Assembly (NCBI RefSeq): GCF_030812255.1
Contig: NZ_JAUSSH010000004.1
Coordinates: 124,001 to 188,000, forward strand
DNA length: 64,000 nucleotides
Origin: Paeniglutamicibacter psychrophenolicus
GTDB taxonomy: Bacteria > Actinomycetota > Actinomycetes > Actinomycetales > Micrococcaceae
Direction of reading: 5' to 3'
How positions within the stretch are numbered: the first letter of the stretch is position 1; each line of letters begins with the position of its first letter. This document shows positions 33,003 to 41,568 of the stretch, piece by piece. Made by a program: the position numbers and the translations under genes. A model generated the notes under the pieces. It was not told the origin of the DNA and made no database searches. It saw only the letters and a program-made list of their open reading frames with translations.

Positions 33003-34710
33003 GGTTCCCACCGTCCGCGGCCCGGCCGGCTCCGGCGCGCCCGGCGATGCCGCGGTCGTACGCGTAGGCGGTGGCGGCCGCCCGGTTCTCCACCCCGATC
33101 TTCGTGTAGATGTTGCTCAGGTGCCGGGCCACGGTCTTCTCGCTGAGAAACAGTGTCTGGGCCATCTGGCGGTTGGTCATCCCCGTGGCGACCAGCCGCA
33201 GCACCTCCGTTTCGCGCGGGGAAATCGGCCCGAAGCCGACTGTCTGCGTTGCGGTGTCCGGCGGCGCCCCGGGACCGGGTACCGGGCCGGCCTCCCGCGA
33301 CTTGGCGGCCCGGCCCAGTGCGGCCGCTGCCCCCAGTTCGCGCAGGGAGGCCCGAGCGGCATCCAGTTCCATCCGGGCGCCCTCCGCGTCCCCCAGCAAC
33401 CGGCAGGCCTCCGACATCGGCAACCGCGTGCGGGCCACCTCCAGGGGCAGGCCCAGGGACGACCACTGTTCCCGCGCCCGGCTGAGCAGCGCCAGCGCCT
33501 GTTCCGGATGCATCTGCGCCAGCAGGATCCTTCCCTGCAGCAGCAGCGCCTCGGCCTGCAGCTGGACCGAGCCGAAGTAATGGGAGATCCCGGCCAGTTC
33601 GCGGGCCAGTTCGGTGGCCCGCGCCAACCGTCCGACGGCCAGCAGCGCTTCCCCCGACGCGGGCAGCAACCGCGCCCGGTCGGTGTCGGCCGAGGCTTCG
33701 GCCAGGGCACGTTCCAGGGCCGGAGCGGCTTCCCGGGGTCGGTCCTGGTCCAGGCGCAGCAGGCCCAGCCCGGGTTGCGGCGAGACACCGAAGCCGTGCG
33801 CCCGCCCGTAGTGCCGCTCGGCTTGCGCGGCGTCACCCCGGATCCGTTCGAGTTCGCCCATCTCGTAGTGGGCCATCCCGAGGGCCGGGTGCCGCGGCCT
33901 GGCCAGCCAGTCCGCGGCGCGGGCGGCCTCCGCCGCAGCTCTGTCCAGCTCACCGCGAAGGCGCATCAGCTGGGCGCGGTGCACCATGCACTGTCCGCGG
34001 TATGGGACCAGGTCGGGCTGGTGGTCGCACCAATCGCCCAGGGCCTCGGTCCATTCCCGGGCACGGCGCAGATCGAAGACGTCCTGGCATTCGGAGATCG
34101 CGGCACAGTAGACGATTCCCACGGCGATCGGGCACACCGGATCGCGAGTGACCACCAGCATGGCCTCGTCGATCAGCGGCAGGGCCTCGGCGATCCGTCC
34201 GAGCCGGATCAGTGCCTGGCTGCGTCCCAGGATCCCCAGGGCCAGCAGCTCCGCGTCGCCAAGCCGTTCCCCGGCCTTAAGCGCCGTGGTCGATGCGACC
34301 AGGGCGGAACCGGGATCGGAATCCAGCTGAAAGAGGGCCTCGGGAATCAGCATCAGCATCTGCTCGGCGCAATCGGGCCGGCAGTGCGGCAGCAATCGCC
34401 GGGCATTGGCCATCCAGCCTTGCGCCCGGGCCACGTCGCCGCCCAGGGCCAACTCAAGCACCAGCCAAAACGCCGCACGCACCGCCTCGGGAAACCGTCC
34501 GACGGCCATCTGGCGGTGGTACGCGCGTTCAAGGTTGTCGCGGCTTTCGGTGTCGAAGCCCAGCAGATAGGCCGCGATGGCCAGGCGGAGCAGGTCCGTT
34601 CCGTCCAGCGGCGCCTGGTTCCGCGCCGCGGAAAGGCCTCTGTGCGCGGCCTTCCAATCTTGCCCCGCAAAGCTTTCACGGCCCTGTTCCAAGGCCCCGT
34701 TTGTCGCCAC
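32989..34710 (-). CDS. LuxR-type regulator with large TPR-like sensor region
   Basis: A 573-residue transcription regulator. About 450 residues of alpha-helical TPR-like repeats (for example RALAEASADTDRARLLPAS and ALALLSRAREQWSSLGLPLE) precede a C-terminal GerE/LuxR helix-turn-helix: LSPRETEVLRLVATGMTNRQMAQ-type sequence with EKTVARHLSNIYTKIGVENR. There is no LAL-type ATPase domain with Walker motifs. Start: GTG at 34710 after AGAGG with an 8-nt spacer; the open frame reaches 34959 but that part overlaps the next gene. It probably controls its own operon, which carries the ICMT-like gene and, before the insertion, the flavoprotein gene (inference). Confidence 0.8.
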   Translation of the reverse strand: MATNGALEQGRESFAGQDWKAAHRGLSAARNQAPLDGTDLLRLAIAAYLLGFDTESRDNLERAYHRQMAVGRFPEAVRAAFWLVLELALGGDVARAQGWMANARRLLPHCRPDCAEQMLMLIPEALFQLDSDPGSALVASTTALKAGERLGDAELLALGILGRSQALIRLGRIAEALPLIDEAMLVVTRDPVCPIAVGIVYCAAISECQDVFDLRRAREWTEALGDWCDHQPDLVPYRGQCMVHRAQLMRLRGELDRAAAEAARAADWLARPRHPALGMAHYEMGELERIRGDAAQAERHYGRAHGFGVSPQPGLGLLRLDQDRPREAAPALERALAEASADTDRARLLPASGEALLAVGRLARATELARELAGISHYFGSVQLQAEALLLQGRILLAQMHPEQALALLSRAREQWSSLGLPLEVARTRLPMSEACRLLGDAEGARMELDAARASLRELGAAAALGRAAKSREAGPVPGPGAPPDTATQTVGFGPISPRETEVLRLVATGMTNRQMAQTLFLSEKTVARHLSNIYTKIGVENRAAATAYAYDRGIAGRAGAGRAADGGNHGVH

Positions 34711-34802
34711 GACGACCACCTCTGCGGCCAGAATACCGCAGTTGCGGGGTACGGTGGCCGCCGCGTCGAGCCGGTCTTGGGCTGCGCTGTTCGAGCTCGC
34801 GG

Positions 34803-35456
34803 CTAGAGCGAGATCTCCACGTAGCCCATGGCCCCGCGGCGTGTCACGGTGACCCGTCCAAGCCCGGCATCCCGCACCTCGTCGAAGAGCTCGCCGGCCG
34901 TGCGCGCCGCCGCGATGTCGCCGTGCGCCTTCAACAGGCCCAGGCAGGCGTTGGACCATCGCGGGCCCTTGACCAGCGAGGCCAGGAACAGTTTCCCGTG
35001 ATCCTCCAGCTGCCGGCCAAGCGCACGGACGGTGGCGGCGACGTCCGGGACCAGGTGCAACAGCCCCATTCCCAGGATCGTCTCATAGCGCCGGTCCGTC
35101 GGCGGTTCAAGCATGTCCCGGCACTCCAGGGTGATCCGATCGGGCAAGGTCCCGCCGGCCGCCTCGGCGATGGACTGCCCGGCCAGCTCGAGCATCGGCG
35201 CGCTCATGTCCACCAGCGTCGTTCTCCGGCCACTGGCTACGTGAAGGGCCCCGGTGGCTTGCGCCGTGCCGACGGCGACCTCCAGCAGCGGGCCGGTTCC
35301 CGAGCCGATGGCCCGGGCCGCGAAGTCGGTGTATTGGCGGGGTTCGGCACCCCAGAACACCTGGTTGTACAGCTTGGAGCCGACCATCGCGTCATAGGCA
35401 CGCGCGAAGCGCGCATAGTATTCGGGGTCCCCGAAAAACGTTTGGTTCATGCACAC
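34803..35456 (-). CDS. Class I SAM-dependent methyltransferase
   Basis: A 217-residue protein with a Rossmann-like methyltransferase core. Motif I appears as LLEVAVGTAQATGAL, less typical than the usual ExGxGxG. An acidic residue in TLVDMSAPMLELA, ILGMGLLHLVPD and a DHGKLFLASLV strand complete the fold. Substrate unknown. The start is ATG at 35456, with a second in-frame ATG at 35450. It is 92 nt upstream of the LuxR-type gene on the same strand. Confidence 0.75.
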   Translation of the reverse strand: MCMNQTFFGDPEYYARFARAYDAMVGSKLYNQVFWGAEPRQYTDFAARAIGSGTGPLLEVAVGTAQATGALHVASGRRTTLVDMSAPMLELAGQSIAEAAGGTLPDRITLECRDMLEPPTDRRYETILGMGLLHLVPDVAATVRALGRQLEDHGKLFLASLVKGPRWSNACLGLLKAHGDIAAARTAGELFDEVRDAGLGRVTVTRRGAMGYVEISL

Positions 35457-35483
35457 ATGGTGCGCCCGCCGGAGCGGTCTTTT

Positions 35484-36035
35484 CTAGTGCACGGCCTCGC
35501 GGAAATGCTCGCGCAGTTTCTGCACGTCCACGTGCACGGCTTCGCCGTTGCGCATGATGGGGCGCTTGGGGCCGTCGCTGATGGTGTCCAGGGCCAGGCG
35601 GATCAGCGTTCCGTGGGCCACTGCGATGATGTTCCGGCCCTCGTGTCGGTGGACCAGGTCGTGCAGCACGGCCAGTCCGCGGGTTGCCACCACGCCCTCG
35701 GGTTCGGCCGACCGCAGCAGTTCGTCGATCCTCTCCCGAGGCAGGTCGCGGACGACCTTGCCCTCTGCCTGCCCGTAGCTGCGTTCCTGCAGGCCCTGGA
35801 GCCTTTCGGTCAATGCCAGGCCCAGGTTCTGCCCGATCAGCTCCGCCGTCTCGACGGCACGCCCGAGCGAGGAGGAGACCAGCACATCCCAGGATCCGAA
35901 GCCGAGTTCCCGTCCCGCGACGTGGGCCTGTTCGCGGCCCCGGTCGTTGAGCGGAATATCCGTTTGTCCCTGCAGGCGTCCCTCGGCGTTCCAGGCGGTC
36001 TCGCCGTGCCGAACCAAAACCAATGTTGCACTCAT
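35484..36035 (-). CDS. Histidine phosphatase family protein (phosphoglycerate mutase-like)
   Basis: A 183-residue enzyme of the histidine phosphatase (GpmB/CobC) type. The catalytic RHG lies in TLVLVRHGETAWNAEGRLQGQ, and the second catalytic His in IIAVAHGTLIRLAL. The size fits a broad-specificity phosphatase or alpha-ribazole phosphatase-like enzyme rather than a glycolytic mutase. The start at 36035 (MSATLVLVRHG) is chosen because the upstream open frame runs into the riboswitch region on the other strand. It diverges from metY. Confidence 0.85.
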   Translation of the reverse strand: MSATLVLVRHGETAWNAEGRLQGQTDIPLNDRGREQAHVAGRELGFGSWDVLVSSSLGRAVETAELIGQNLGLALTERLQGLQERSYGQAEGKVVRDLPRERIDELLRSAEPEGVVATRGLAVLHDLVHRHEGRNIIAVAHGTLIRLALDTISDGPKRPIMRNGEAVHVDVQKLREHFREAVH

Positions 36036-36169
36036 GCCTCCAAGCCTACCGGGCAGGGTTTGCCGGTGGATCGGGGTGCAGGATCTTCGATTTGCCTCCC
36101 TGCGCCCGCAACCTAAGCTCACATTCTTTGGCCGGCGGCGGTTTTCTTGCCACAATGGATTGCAGACCA

Positions 36170-36261
36170 CCATCCCGAGCGGCCGAGAGATCTGGTTCAG
36201 TGACGCCGCAGCAACCTTCCACACTCCGGTGGACAAGGTGCTTCCGCCAGAAACGATGGAG
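36170..36261 (+). promoter_or_regulatory. SAM riboswitch, copy 4, upstream of metY
   Basis: CCATCC at 36170, GAGAGATCTGGTTC, TGACGCCGCAGCAACC, AAGGTGCTTCCGCCAG, and CGATGGA ending at 36260. The start codon is 159 nt further on, so this copy needs a separate expression platform. Confidence 0.88.
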
Positions 36262-36384
36262 AGCGCGCAAGCAATCTTTGGGAGTGCCGGGCCCCCGCCA
36301 CGGCATCGACCCGCATTGACCCCGGGAAAAGCACGCAACACAGCCCCACCACCTCAGGGCATGGCATCCACTGGCAGTGGAAGG

Positions 36385-36406
36385 CCTTGCCCGCACATGC
36401 AAGGAG
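36385..36406 (+). promoter_or_regulatory. Hairpin hiding the metY ribosome-binding site
   Basis: CCTTGC (36385-36390) pairs perfectly with GCAAGG (36399-36404); the latter contains most of the AAGGAG ribosome site of metY (36401-36406). This is a plausible off-state of the riboswitch expression platform. Confidence 0.5.
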
Positions 36407-36419
36407 TCAGCCACCGATC

Positions 36420-37793
36420 ATGGCCGAACATCAATTTGGATTCCGCACGCGCGCTCTGCACGCCGGCGGCACCCCGGACGCCGAGCATGGTTCCCGTGCC
36501 GTGCCGATCTACCAGACCACCTCGTTTGTGTTCAAGGACTCCGACGACGCCGCAAACCTCTTTGCGCTGCAAAAGTACGGCAACATCTACTCGCGCATCG
36601 GCAACCCAACGGTTGCGGCATTCGAGGAGCGCATTGCGTCCCTCGAGGGCGGCATCGGCGCGGTGGCCACCGGCTCGGGCATGGCGGCCGAGTTCATCAC
36701 CTTCGCCGCGCTGGCCGGGGCCGGGGACCACATCGTGGCTTCCTCGAAGCTCTACGGCGGCACCATCACCCAGCTGGACGTGACGCTGCGCCGCTTCGGC
36801 GTCGAAACGACCTTCATCGACTCCACGGACCCGGCGGAATTCGCCGCGGCGATCCAGGAGAACACCAAGGCGATCTACACCGAGATCGTCGCCAACCCCT
36901 CCGGCGACATCGCCGACCTCAAGGGCCTGGCCGAGGTCGCCCACGCCGCGGGCCTGCCGCTGGTGGTCGACTCGACGCTGACCCCGCCGTACCTGTTGCG
37001 CCCGATCGAGCACGGCGCCGACATCGTGATCCACTCGGCCACCAAGTTCCTCGGCGGCCACGGCACCACCCTGGGCGGCGTCGTTGTGGAGGCCGGGACC
37101 TTCAACTGGGGCAACGGCAAGTTCCCCTCGATGACCGAACTGGTCGCCTCCTACGGAAACGTCTCCTGGTGGGACAACTTCGGCGAGTACGGCTTCCTGA
37201 CCAAGCTGCGTTCCGAGCAGTTGCGCGACATCGGACCGGCCCTGCCTGCCCAGTCCGCATTCCAGCTCCTGCAGGGCGTCGAAACCCTGCCCCAGCGCAT
37301 GGATTCGCACCTTGCCAACGCCAAGGCCGTGGCCGAATGGCTGGATAACGACCCGCGCATCTCCTACGTGAACTACGCCGGGCTGCCCTCCCACCCGCAC
37401 TTTGAGCGCGCCAGGGAGCTGCTGCCCCTGGGCGTCGGCTCGGTGTTCAGCTTCGGCGTCAAGGGCGGCCGCGCCGCCGGCACCGCCTTCATCGAGGCAC
37501 TGCAGTTGGCCAGCCACCTGGCCAACATCGGGGACGTGCGCACCCTGGTGCTGCACCCGGCCTCCACCACGCACCAGCAACTGAGCACCGAGCAGCTGGC
37601 TGCCGCCGGTGTTCCCGAGGACCTGATCCGCTTCTCGGTGGGCCTCGAGGACCTCGAGGACATCCTCTGGGACCTGGACCAGGCGCTGACCGTCTCGCAG
37701 CAGGTGGCCCAGGCCCCGGCCGGGGAAGCCTACGACGGGGCTGCCTGCTCCATCGACGCCGCCCGCGCGGCCGCCGTGACGGGAGCCAGGTAA
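36420..37793 (+). CDS. metY: O-acetylhomoserine sulfhydrylase
   Basis: A 457-residue PLP enzyme that makes homocysteine from O-acetylhomoserine and sulfide (or methionine from methanethiol). It belongs to the Cys/Met metabolism family: KYGNIYSRIGNPT, ALEGGIGAVATGSGMAA-type segment, YLLRPIEHGADIVIHSATKFLGG-type segment with PLP-binding Lys209, and RFSVGLEDLEDILWDLDQAL near the end. The start is ATG at 36420 (MAEHQFGF), 13 nt after AAGGAG; an in-frame TTG at 36387 is less likely. It is controlled by SAM riboswitch copy 4 and overlaps the CoA-binding gene by 1 nt (TAATG), so the two are coupled. Confidence 0.93.
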   Translation: MAEHQFGFRTRALHAGGTPDAEHGSRAVPIYQTTSFVFKDSDDAANLFALQKYGNIYSRIGNPTVAAFEERIASLEGGIGAVATGSGMAAEFITFAALAGAGDHIVASSKLYGGTITQLDVTLRRFGVETTFIDSTDPAEFAAAIQENTKAIYTEIVANPSGDIADLKGLAEVAHAAGLPLVVDSTLTPPYLLRPIEHGADIVIHSATKFLGGHGTTLGGVVVEAGTFNWGNGKFPSMTELVASYGNVSWWDNFGEYGFLTKLRSEQLRDIGPALPAQSAFQLLQGVETLPQRMDSHLANAKAVAEWLDNDPRISYVNYAGLPSHPHFERARELLPLGVGSVFSFGVKGGRAAGTAFIEALQLASHLANIGDVRTLVLHPASTTHQQLSTEQLAAAGVPEDLIRFSVGLEDLEDILWDLDQALTVSQQVAQAPAGEAYDGAACSIDAARAAAVTGAR

Positions 37794-38290
37794 TGACCGC
37801 CACCGACATCCGCAGCTGGGTCGGCCCGAACGCCGCCGAGCGCCTGGAGATCCTGCGCAACACCAAGTCGATCGCGATCGTGGGCGCCTCCAACAAGCCC
37901 TCGCGCGCGAGCTACTTCGTGGCCACCTACCTGCTGTCCTCTTCCAAGTACAAGGTCTACTTCGTGAACCCGGTGCTCGATGAGATCCTGGGCCAGCCGG
38001 TCTACAAGTCCCTGGCGGACCTGCCCGAGACCCCGGATTTGGTCGAGGTCTTCCGCAAGCACGACGATTTGCCCGGCGTGCTGGACGAGTCGATCGCCGT
38101 CGGCGCCAAGACGCTGTGGCTCCAGCTGGGCTCCTGGCACGAGGAGGTCGCGGCGAAGGCCGAGGCCAATGGCCTGGACGTGGTCATGGACCGCTGCGTG
38201 AAGATCGAGCACGCCCGCTTCCACGGCGGGTTGCGCCTGGCAGGGTTCAACACCGGCGTCATCTCCTCCAAGCGGCAGCTGCTCGCCTAG
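37793..38290 (+). CDS. CoA-binding (YccU-like) protein coupled to metY
   Basis: A 165-residue CoA_binding-domain protein. SIAIVGASNKPSRASYFV forms the nucleotide-binding loop; KTLWLQLGSW and GLDVVMDRCVKIEH match the family and the paralogue at 11325-11753. The start codon overlaps the metY stop by 1 nt, so it is made with metY under the same SAM riboswitch. Its biochemical role is not known; the repeated link with sulfur genes suggests a part in sulfur or CoA-thioester metabolism (inference). Confidence 0.85.
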   Translation: MTATDIRSWVGPNAAERLEILRNTKSIAIVGASNKPSRASYFVATYLLSSSKYKVYFVNPVLDEILGQPVYKSLADLPETPDLVEVFRKHDDLPGVLDESIAVGAKTLWLQLGSWHEEVAAKAEANGLDVVMDRCVKIEHARFHGGLRLAGFNTGVISSKRQLLA

Positions 38291-38309
38291 CAAGGCACTG
38301 CGCGCAAAG

Positions 38310-38357
38310 CGAAGGGTCCGGGGCTGAAACCATGTGGTTTCGGCCCCGGACCCTTCG
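38310..38357. terminator. Very strong bidirectional terminator
   Basis: A near-perfect stem of more than 20 bp (GAAGGGTCCGGGGC and GAAACCA arms with their complements) around a short loop lies between the convergent CoA-binding gene and the acidic-protein gene. Confidence 0.85.
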
Positions 38358-38393
38358 TCGTGGACGCCCCCGGAGGCGTGTCCGCGCTGGCTT

Positions 38394-38777
38394 CTACCAG
38401 TCGGCATCCTCGTCATCCGCCTCGGAAATCCCCAGGTCCGGCTGCTGGTTCGAATCGAACTCGGCCCAGGCCTCGGCAAAGCCGAGGATGTCCTCGAGCG
38501 CCTCTTCCTCTTCGTCCTCCAGCAGTTCCAGGGCTTCCGGGGTGTCAAGGATCGAACCGATCGCTGAGGCGGGGTGCTCCTCGAAGTAGTCGACAGGTGA
38601 GTACTCGGCGTTGAAGGTCATGTCCTTGCTCTGCCCATACAGGTCGATGAACGCCCGCACTGCCTTGGGAACCCGGGCCAGGTCCAGGCCCGACAAGGAG
38701 TCGTTGTATGCCTGCGCGGTCGCCTCGGCCCATTCCTCGATGATCGCTTCATTCATTTGCGAGTTGTTGTTGCCCAC
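38394..38777 (-). CDS. Small acidic protein of unknown function
   Basis: A 127-residue cytosolic, very acidic protein (MGNNNSQMNEAIIEEWAEA to EADDEDADW). It has no signal peptide, membrane segment or recognised motif; the C-terminal third is rich in Glu and Asp (LLEDEEEEALEDILGFAEAW). I use the GTG at 38777, which has AGGA 7 nt upstream; an ATG at 38756 lacks a ribosome site, and the frame upstream to 38879 is not protein-like. It stands alone between two terminated units. I do not recognise the family. Confidence 0.7.
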   Translation of the reverse strand: MGNNNSQMNEAIIEEWAEATAQAYNDSLSGLDLARVPKAVRAFIDLYGQSKDMTFNAEYSPVDYFEEHPASAIGSILDTPEALELLEDEEEEALEDILGFAEAWAEFDSNQQPDLGISEADDEDADW

Positions 38778-38981
38778 TGCCTTTTCCTGCCTGTTCGGAG
38801 ATACTTCGAGCACCAATAGTAATGGGCGGAGCCCGGGGTCGTACATGCCGAAAATGTGACGTTCGCCCGGGTTTGGCAAGCGCCGCGGCTAGGCTGCCGG
38901 ACGAGGCAGCCGCGAGGGCAAAAAGGAAGCCGGCGCGGGCACCCGTCGGGCTTCCCGCGCCGGCTCCCGGCGATTTTCTTG

Positions 38982-39761
38982 CTACAGCCGGCGGTTGGCC
39001 AGCACCGGCAGGAACTCGCGCACCTCGTCGATACGGCGGCGGGTGACATCGGTGGTCACCAGGCCCTCGGAGTCCTCGCCCAGGTACTCGATCGGCACAC
39101 CCATCGGGTCCAGGATCGCGGAGTGGCCAATGGTGTGGCTGGAACTGGTTCCGGCCGCGGCGACCCACACCGTATTCTCGATGGCACGGGCCCGCAACAG
39201 GGTCTCCCAGTGCTCGATCTTGTGCTCCCCCTTGAACCAGGCTGCGGGCACAAGCAACAGCTCTGCCCCCTCGATGACCAGCCGGCGGGCAACCTCCGGG
39301 AAACGCAGGTCGTAACAGGTCAGCACGCCGACCTTCAGGCCACCGATGTCAAAGATGGGAACCTGACCCACATCCCCGGCCTTGATGGACTTGGACTCCT
39401 GGTAGGAGAAGGCGTCGTAGAGGTGGATCTTGCGGTACGTTCCCAGGATCGCGCCGTCCGGACCCAGCACCGCCAGCGTGTTGTAGGGGCGGTCGTCGCC
39501 GCTTTGCTCGTACCCGCCGGCCACGATGGCGATGCCGTGTTCTGCCGCCAGGAAGGAGAGCTGCTGGACGAATACGGTCCAGTTCCCTTCGATGGCCGCA
39601 TTCAGCGGGCCGGACACCTGGGATACGGCGAGCATGGCTTCCTCGGGGAACAGCACCAATTCGGAGTCCTCGGCCTTCGCCTTGGCGACCAGGTTGCCCA
39701 TGGTCTTCAAGTTCTCGGTGACGGACCCGGTGGGGGCAAACTGACCAACGCTGACCTTCAT
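38982..39761 (-). CDS. Carbon-nitrogen hydrolase (nitrilase superfamily)
   Basis: A 260-residue amidase with the complete Glu-Lys-Cys triad: Glu40 in LVLFPEEAML, Lys111 in TYRKIHLYDAF and Cys149 in VGVLTCYDLRFPEVARR. It is closest in pattern to the Nit1/Nit2-type omega-amidase and deaminated-glutathione amidase group, which repairs side products of transamination; the exact substrate is not determined. The start at 39761 (MKVSVGQFAP) follows AAGGGA with a 7-nt spacer. It diverges from the MFS transporter gene. Confidence 0.88.
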   Translation of the reverse strand: MKVSVGQFAPTGSVTENLKTMGNLVAKAKAEDSELVLFPEEAMLAVSQVSGPLNAAIEGNWTVFVQQLSFLAAEHGIAIVAGGYEQSGDDRPYNTLAVLGPDGAILGTYRKIHLYDAFSYQESKSIKAGDVGQVPIFDIGGLKVGVLTCYDLRFPEVARRLVIEGAELLLVPAAWFKGEHKIEHWETLLRARAIENTVWVAAAGTSSSHTIGHSAILDPMGVPIEYLGEDSEGLVTTDVTRRRIDEVREFLPVLANRRL

Positions 39762-39858
39762 GGCGATTCCCTTCGTCGCTGACTGCTTCCATCCAGCGTA
39801 ACGACAATCGCCCAAACGGTGGATCCGTCACCGCCGATTTCGCCATAGCCTGAGGAAT

Positions 39859-41487
39859 GTGACGAGAAAACAAGGCAACAAGTGGTTTACACTGGCGGTG
39901 CTGGCCGGGGCCCTGGCCATGATCGTGCTAGATGGCACGATCGTCGGGGTCTCCCTGCCGGCCATGATCCAGGATCTGGGCATGGATCTGGCCCAGGCCC
40001 AATGGGTCAATTCCCTCTACTCCGTGGTCCTGGCGGCACTGCTGATGACCGCCGGCCGGCTCGGCGACAGGGTGGGACGCCGCAGGTTGCTGGCCTTGGG
40101 CGTCGGGCTCTTCGTGCTCGGCAGCCTTTCGGCGGCCCTTGCCACGGGGCCCGGCACGTTGATCGCCTCGCGCGCGCTGCAGGGCATCGGCGGTGCCGCC
40201 GTGTTGCCGTCCACGCTTTCGAGCGTGAACTCGCTCTTCCGCGGCAGGGAACGGGCTGCGGCGTTCGGCGTGTGGGGCGCCGTCATGTCGGGTGCCGCAG
40301 CCATCGGCCCATTGGCCGGAGGCGCCTTCACCACCTACCTGGACTGGCGGTGGATCTTCTGGGTCAACCTGCCCCTGGGCATTCTGGTGATCCTGGGCAT
40401 CTGGCGTTTTGTCCCGGAAACGACCAACGCTGCCAAGGGTGGCGGCGCCGACCTCCTGGGCGTGCTGCTCAGCGCGGTCGGGTTCGGGCTGCTGGTCTTT
40501 GCACTCATCGAGGGTCCAAGCTGGGGCTGGTGGATCCCGCGCTCCGCGGTGGACTTCGGGCCGCTGCAGTGGCCGGCCGATGCGGCCATTTCGCTGATCC
40601 CGTTGCTGGGGCTCGCGGCCCTCACCTCCCTGGCCGCGTTCATTGGCTGGGAGCTGCGCCGCGCCAGAACGGGCAAAAGCACGCTGCTGGACCTCTCGCT
40701 CTTCACCTACCCGACGTTTACCTGGGGCAACGCCACCGCCACGATGGTGGCCATGGGCGAGTTCGGGCTGCTGCTGGTGCTGCCGCTTTACCTGATCAAT
40801 GTGCTGGGCACCGACCCCATGGGCGCCGGGCTCATCCTTGCCGGCATGGCCGCCGGCGCGTTCCTCTCCGGGGCCCTGGCCCGCCGCCTGGCCGAGGCCC
40901 TGGGGGCCGATCGCGTGGTGGTGCTGGGGCTGGGCATGGAAATCGTCGGTGTGGCGGCCCTGCTGCTCGTACTGGGCGCAGGGGCCCCGCTGCTGCCGCT
41001 GGTGGGCTCCCTGGTGTTCTACGGGCTGGGCCTGGGGTTGGCCTCCGCCCAGCTGACCAGCACCGTGTTGCGCGACATTCCCACCGAGGCCTCGGGCCAG
41101 GGTTCGGCAACCCAGAGCACCGTGCGGCAGTTGGGCGCCGGATTCGGCACGGCCATTGCCGGCAGCGTGCTGGCCGTGGCCACCACGCATGCCGCCACCA
41201 CCAACTTGGCGGCCCTTGCCCTGCCCGGACTCGACGCCGGCGACTGGGCGCGGAAGCTCAGCGATTCGGCCGGCGGGCTGGTCCCGCTCATCCAGCACGG
41301 CAGCGCGGGTGCCGCCTTCGGGCCACGCGCCGCGCAGGTCGCCGGGGCCATGTCCGAGGCATTCACCTCGGGCGTCCAGGCAGCCATGGTTGCCGCCGCC
41401 ATCTTCCTGGCCATTGGCTGGGTCGGTTCGTTGCAGGTCAGCCGTGCGGCCCGGCGCGTGCAGCTGGTTCCCGCAACCGACCACTGA
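39859..41487 (+). CDS. MFS multidrug efflux transporter (DHA2, EmrB/QacA type)
   Basis: A 542-residue proton-driven exporter with about 14 membrane segments. Motif A is seen as GRLGDRVGRRRLLAL after the second segment, the N-terminal MIVLDGTIVGVSLPAMIQDLG is typical of DHA2 transporters, and GAVMSGAAAIGPLAGGAFT matches motif C. A second motif A-like loop, LARRLAEALGADRVV, follows. The GTG start at 39859 has GAGG close upstream. Substrate unknown. There is no linked regulator next to it; a TetR gene lies 2 kb away, after purA. Confidence 0.88.
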   Translation: MTRKQGNKWFTLAVLAGALAMIVLDGTIVGVSLPAMIQDLGMDLAQAQWVNSLYSVVLAALLMTAGRLGDRVGRRRLLALGVGLFVLGSLSAALATGPGTLIASRALQGIGGAAVLPSTLSSVNSLFRGRERAAAFGVWGAVMSGAAAIGPLAGGAFTTYLDWRWIFWVNLPLGILVILGIWRFVPETTNAAKGGGADLLGVLLSAVGFGLLVFALIEGPSWGWWIPRSAVDFGPLQWPADAAISLIPLLGLAALTSLAAFIGWELRRARTGKSTLLDLSLFTYPTFTWGNATATMVAMGEFGLLLVLPLYLINVLGTDPMGAGLILAGMAAGAFLSGALARRLAEALGADRVVVLGLGMEIVGVAALLLVLGAGAPLLPLVGSLVFYGLGLGLASAQLTSTVLRDIPTEASGQGSATQSTVRQLGAGFGTAIAGSVLAVATTHAATTNLAALALPGLDAGDWARKLSDSAGGLVPLIQHGSAGAAFGPRAAQVAGAMSEAFTSGVQAAMVAAAIFLAIGWVGSLQVSRAARRVQLVPATDH

Positions 41488-41498
41488 GCAAACACCAA

Positions 41499-41553
41499 GG
41501 GCGTGGCTCCGGCACCGGCTGGAGGTCATCCTGCCGGTGCCAGAACCACGCCC
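41499..41553. terminator. Bidirectional terminator between MFS gene and purA
   Basis: Nested perfect arms: GGGCGTGG with CCACGCCC and GGCACCGGC with GCCGGTGCC. It is positioned between the convergent stop codons. Confidence 0.85.
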
Positions 41554-41568
41554 CCTGGCGTGTGGAAC

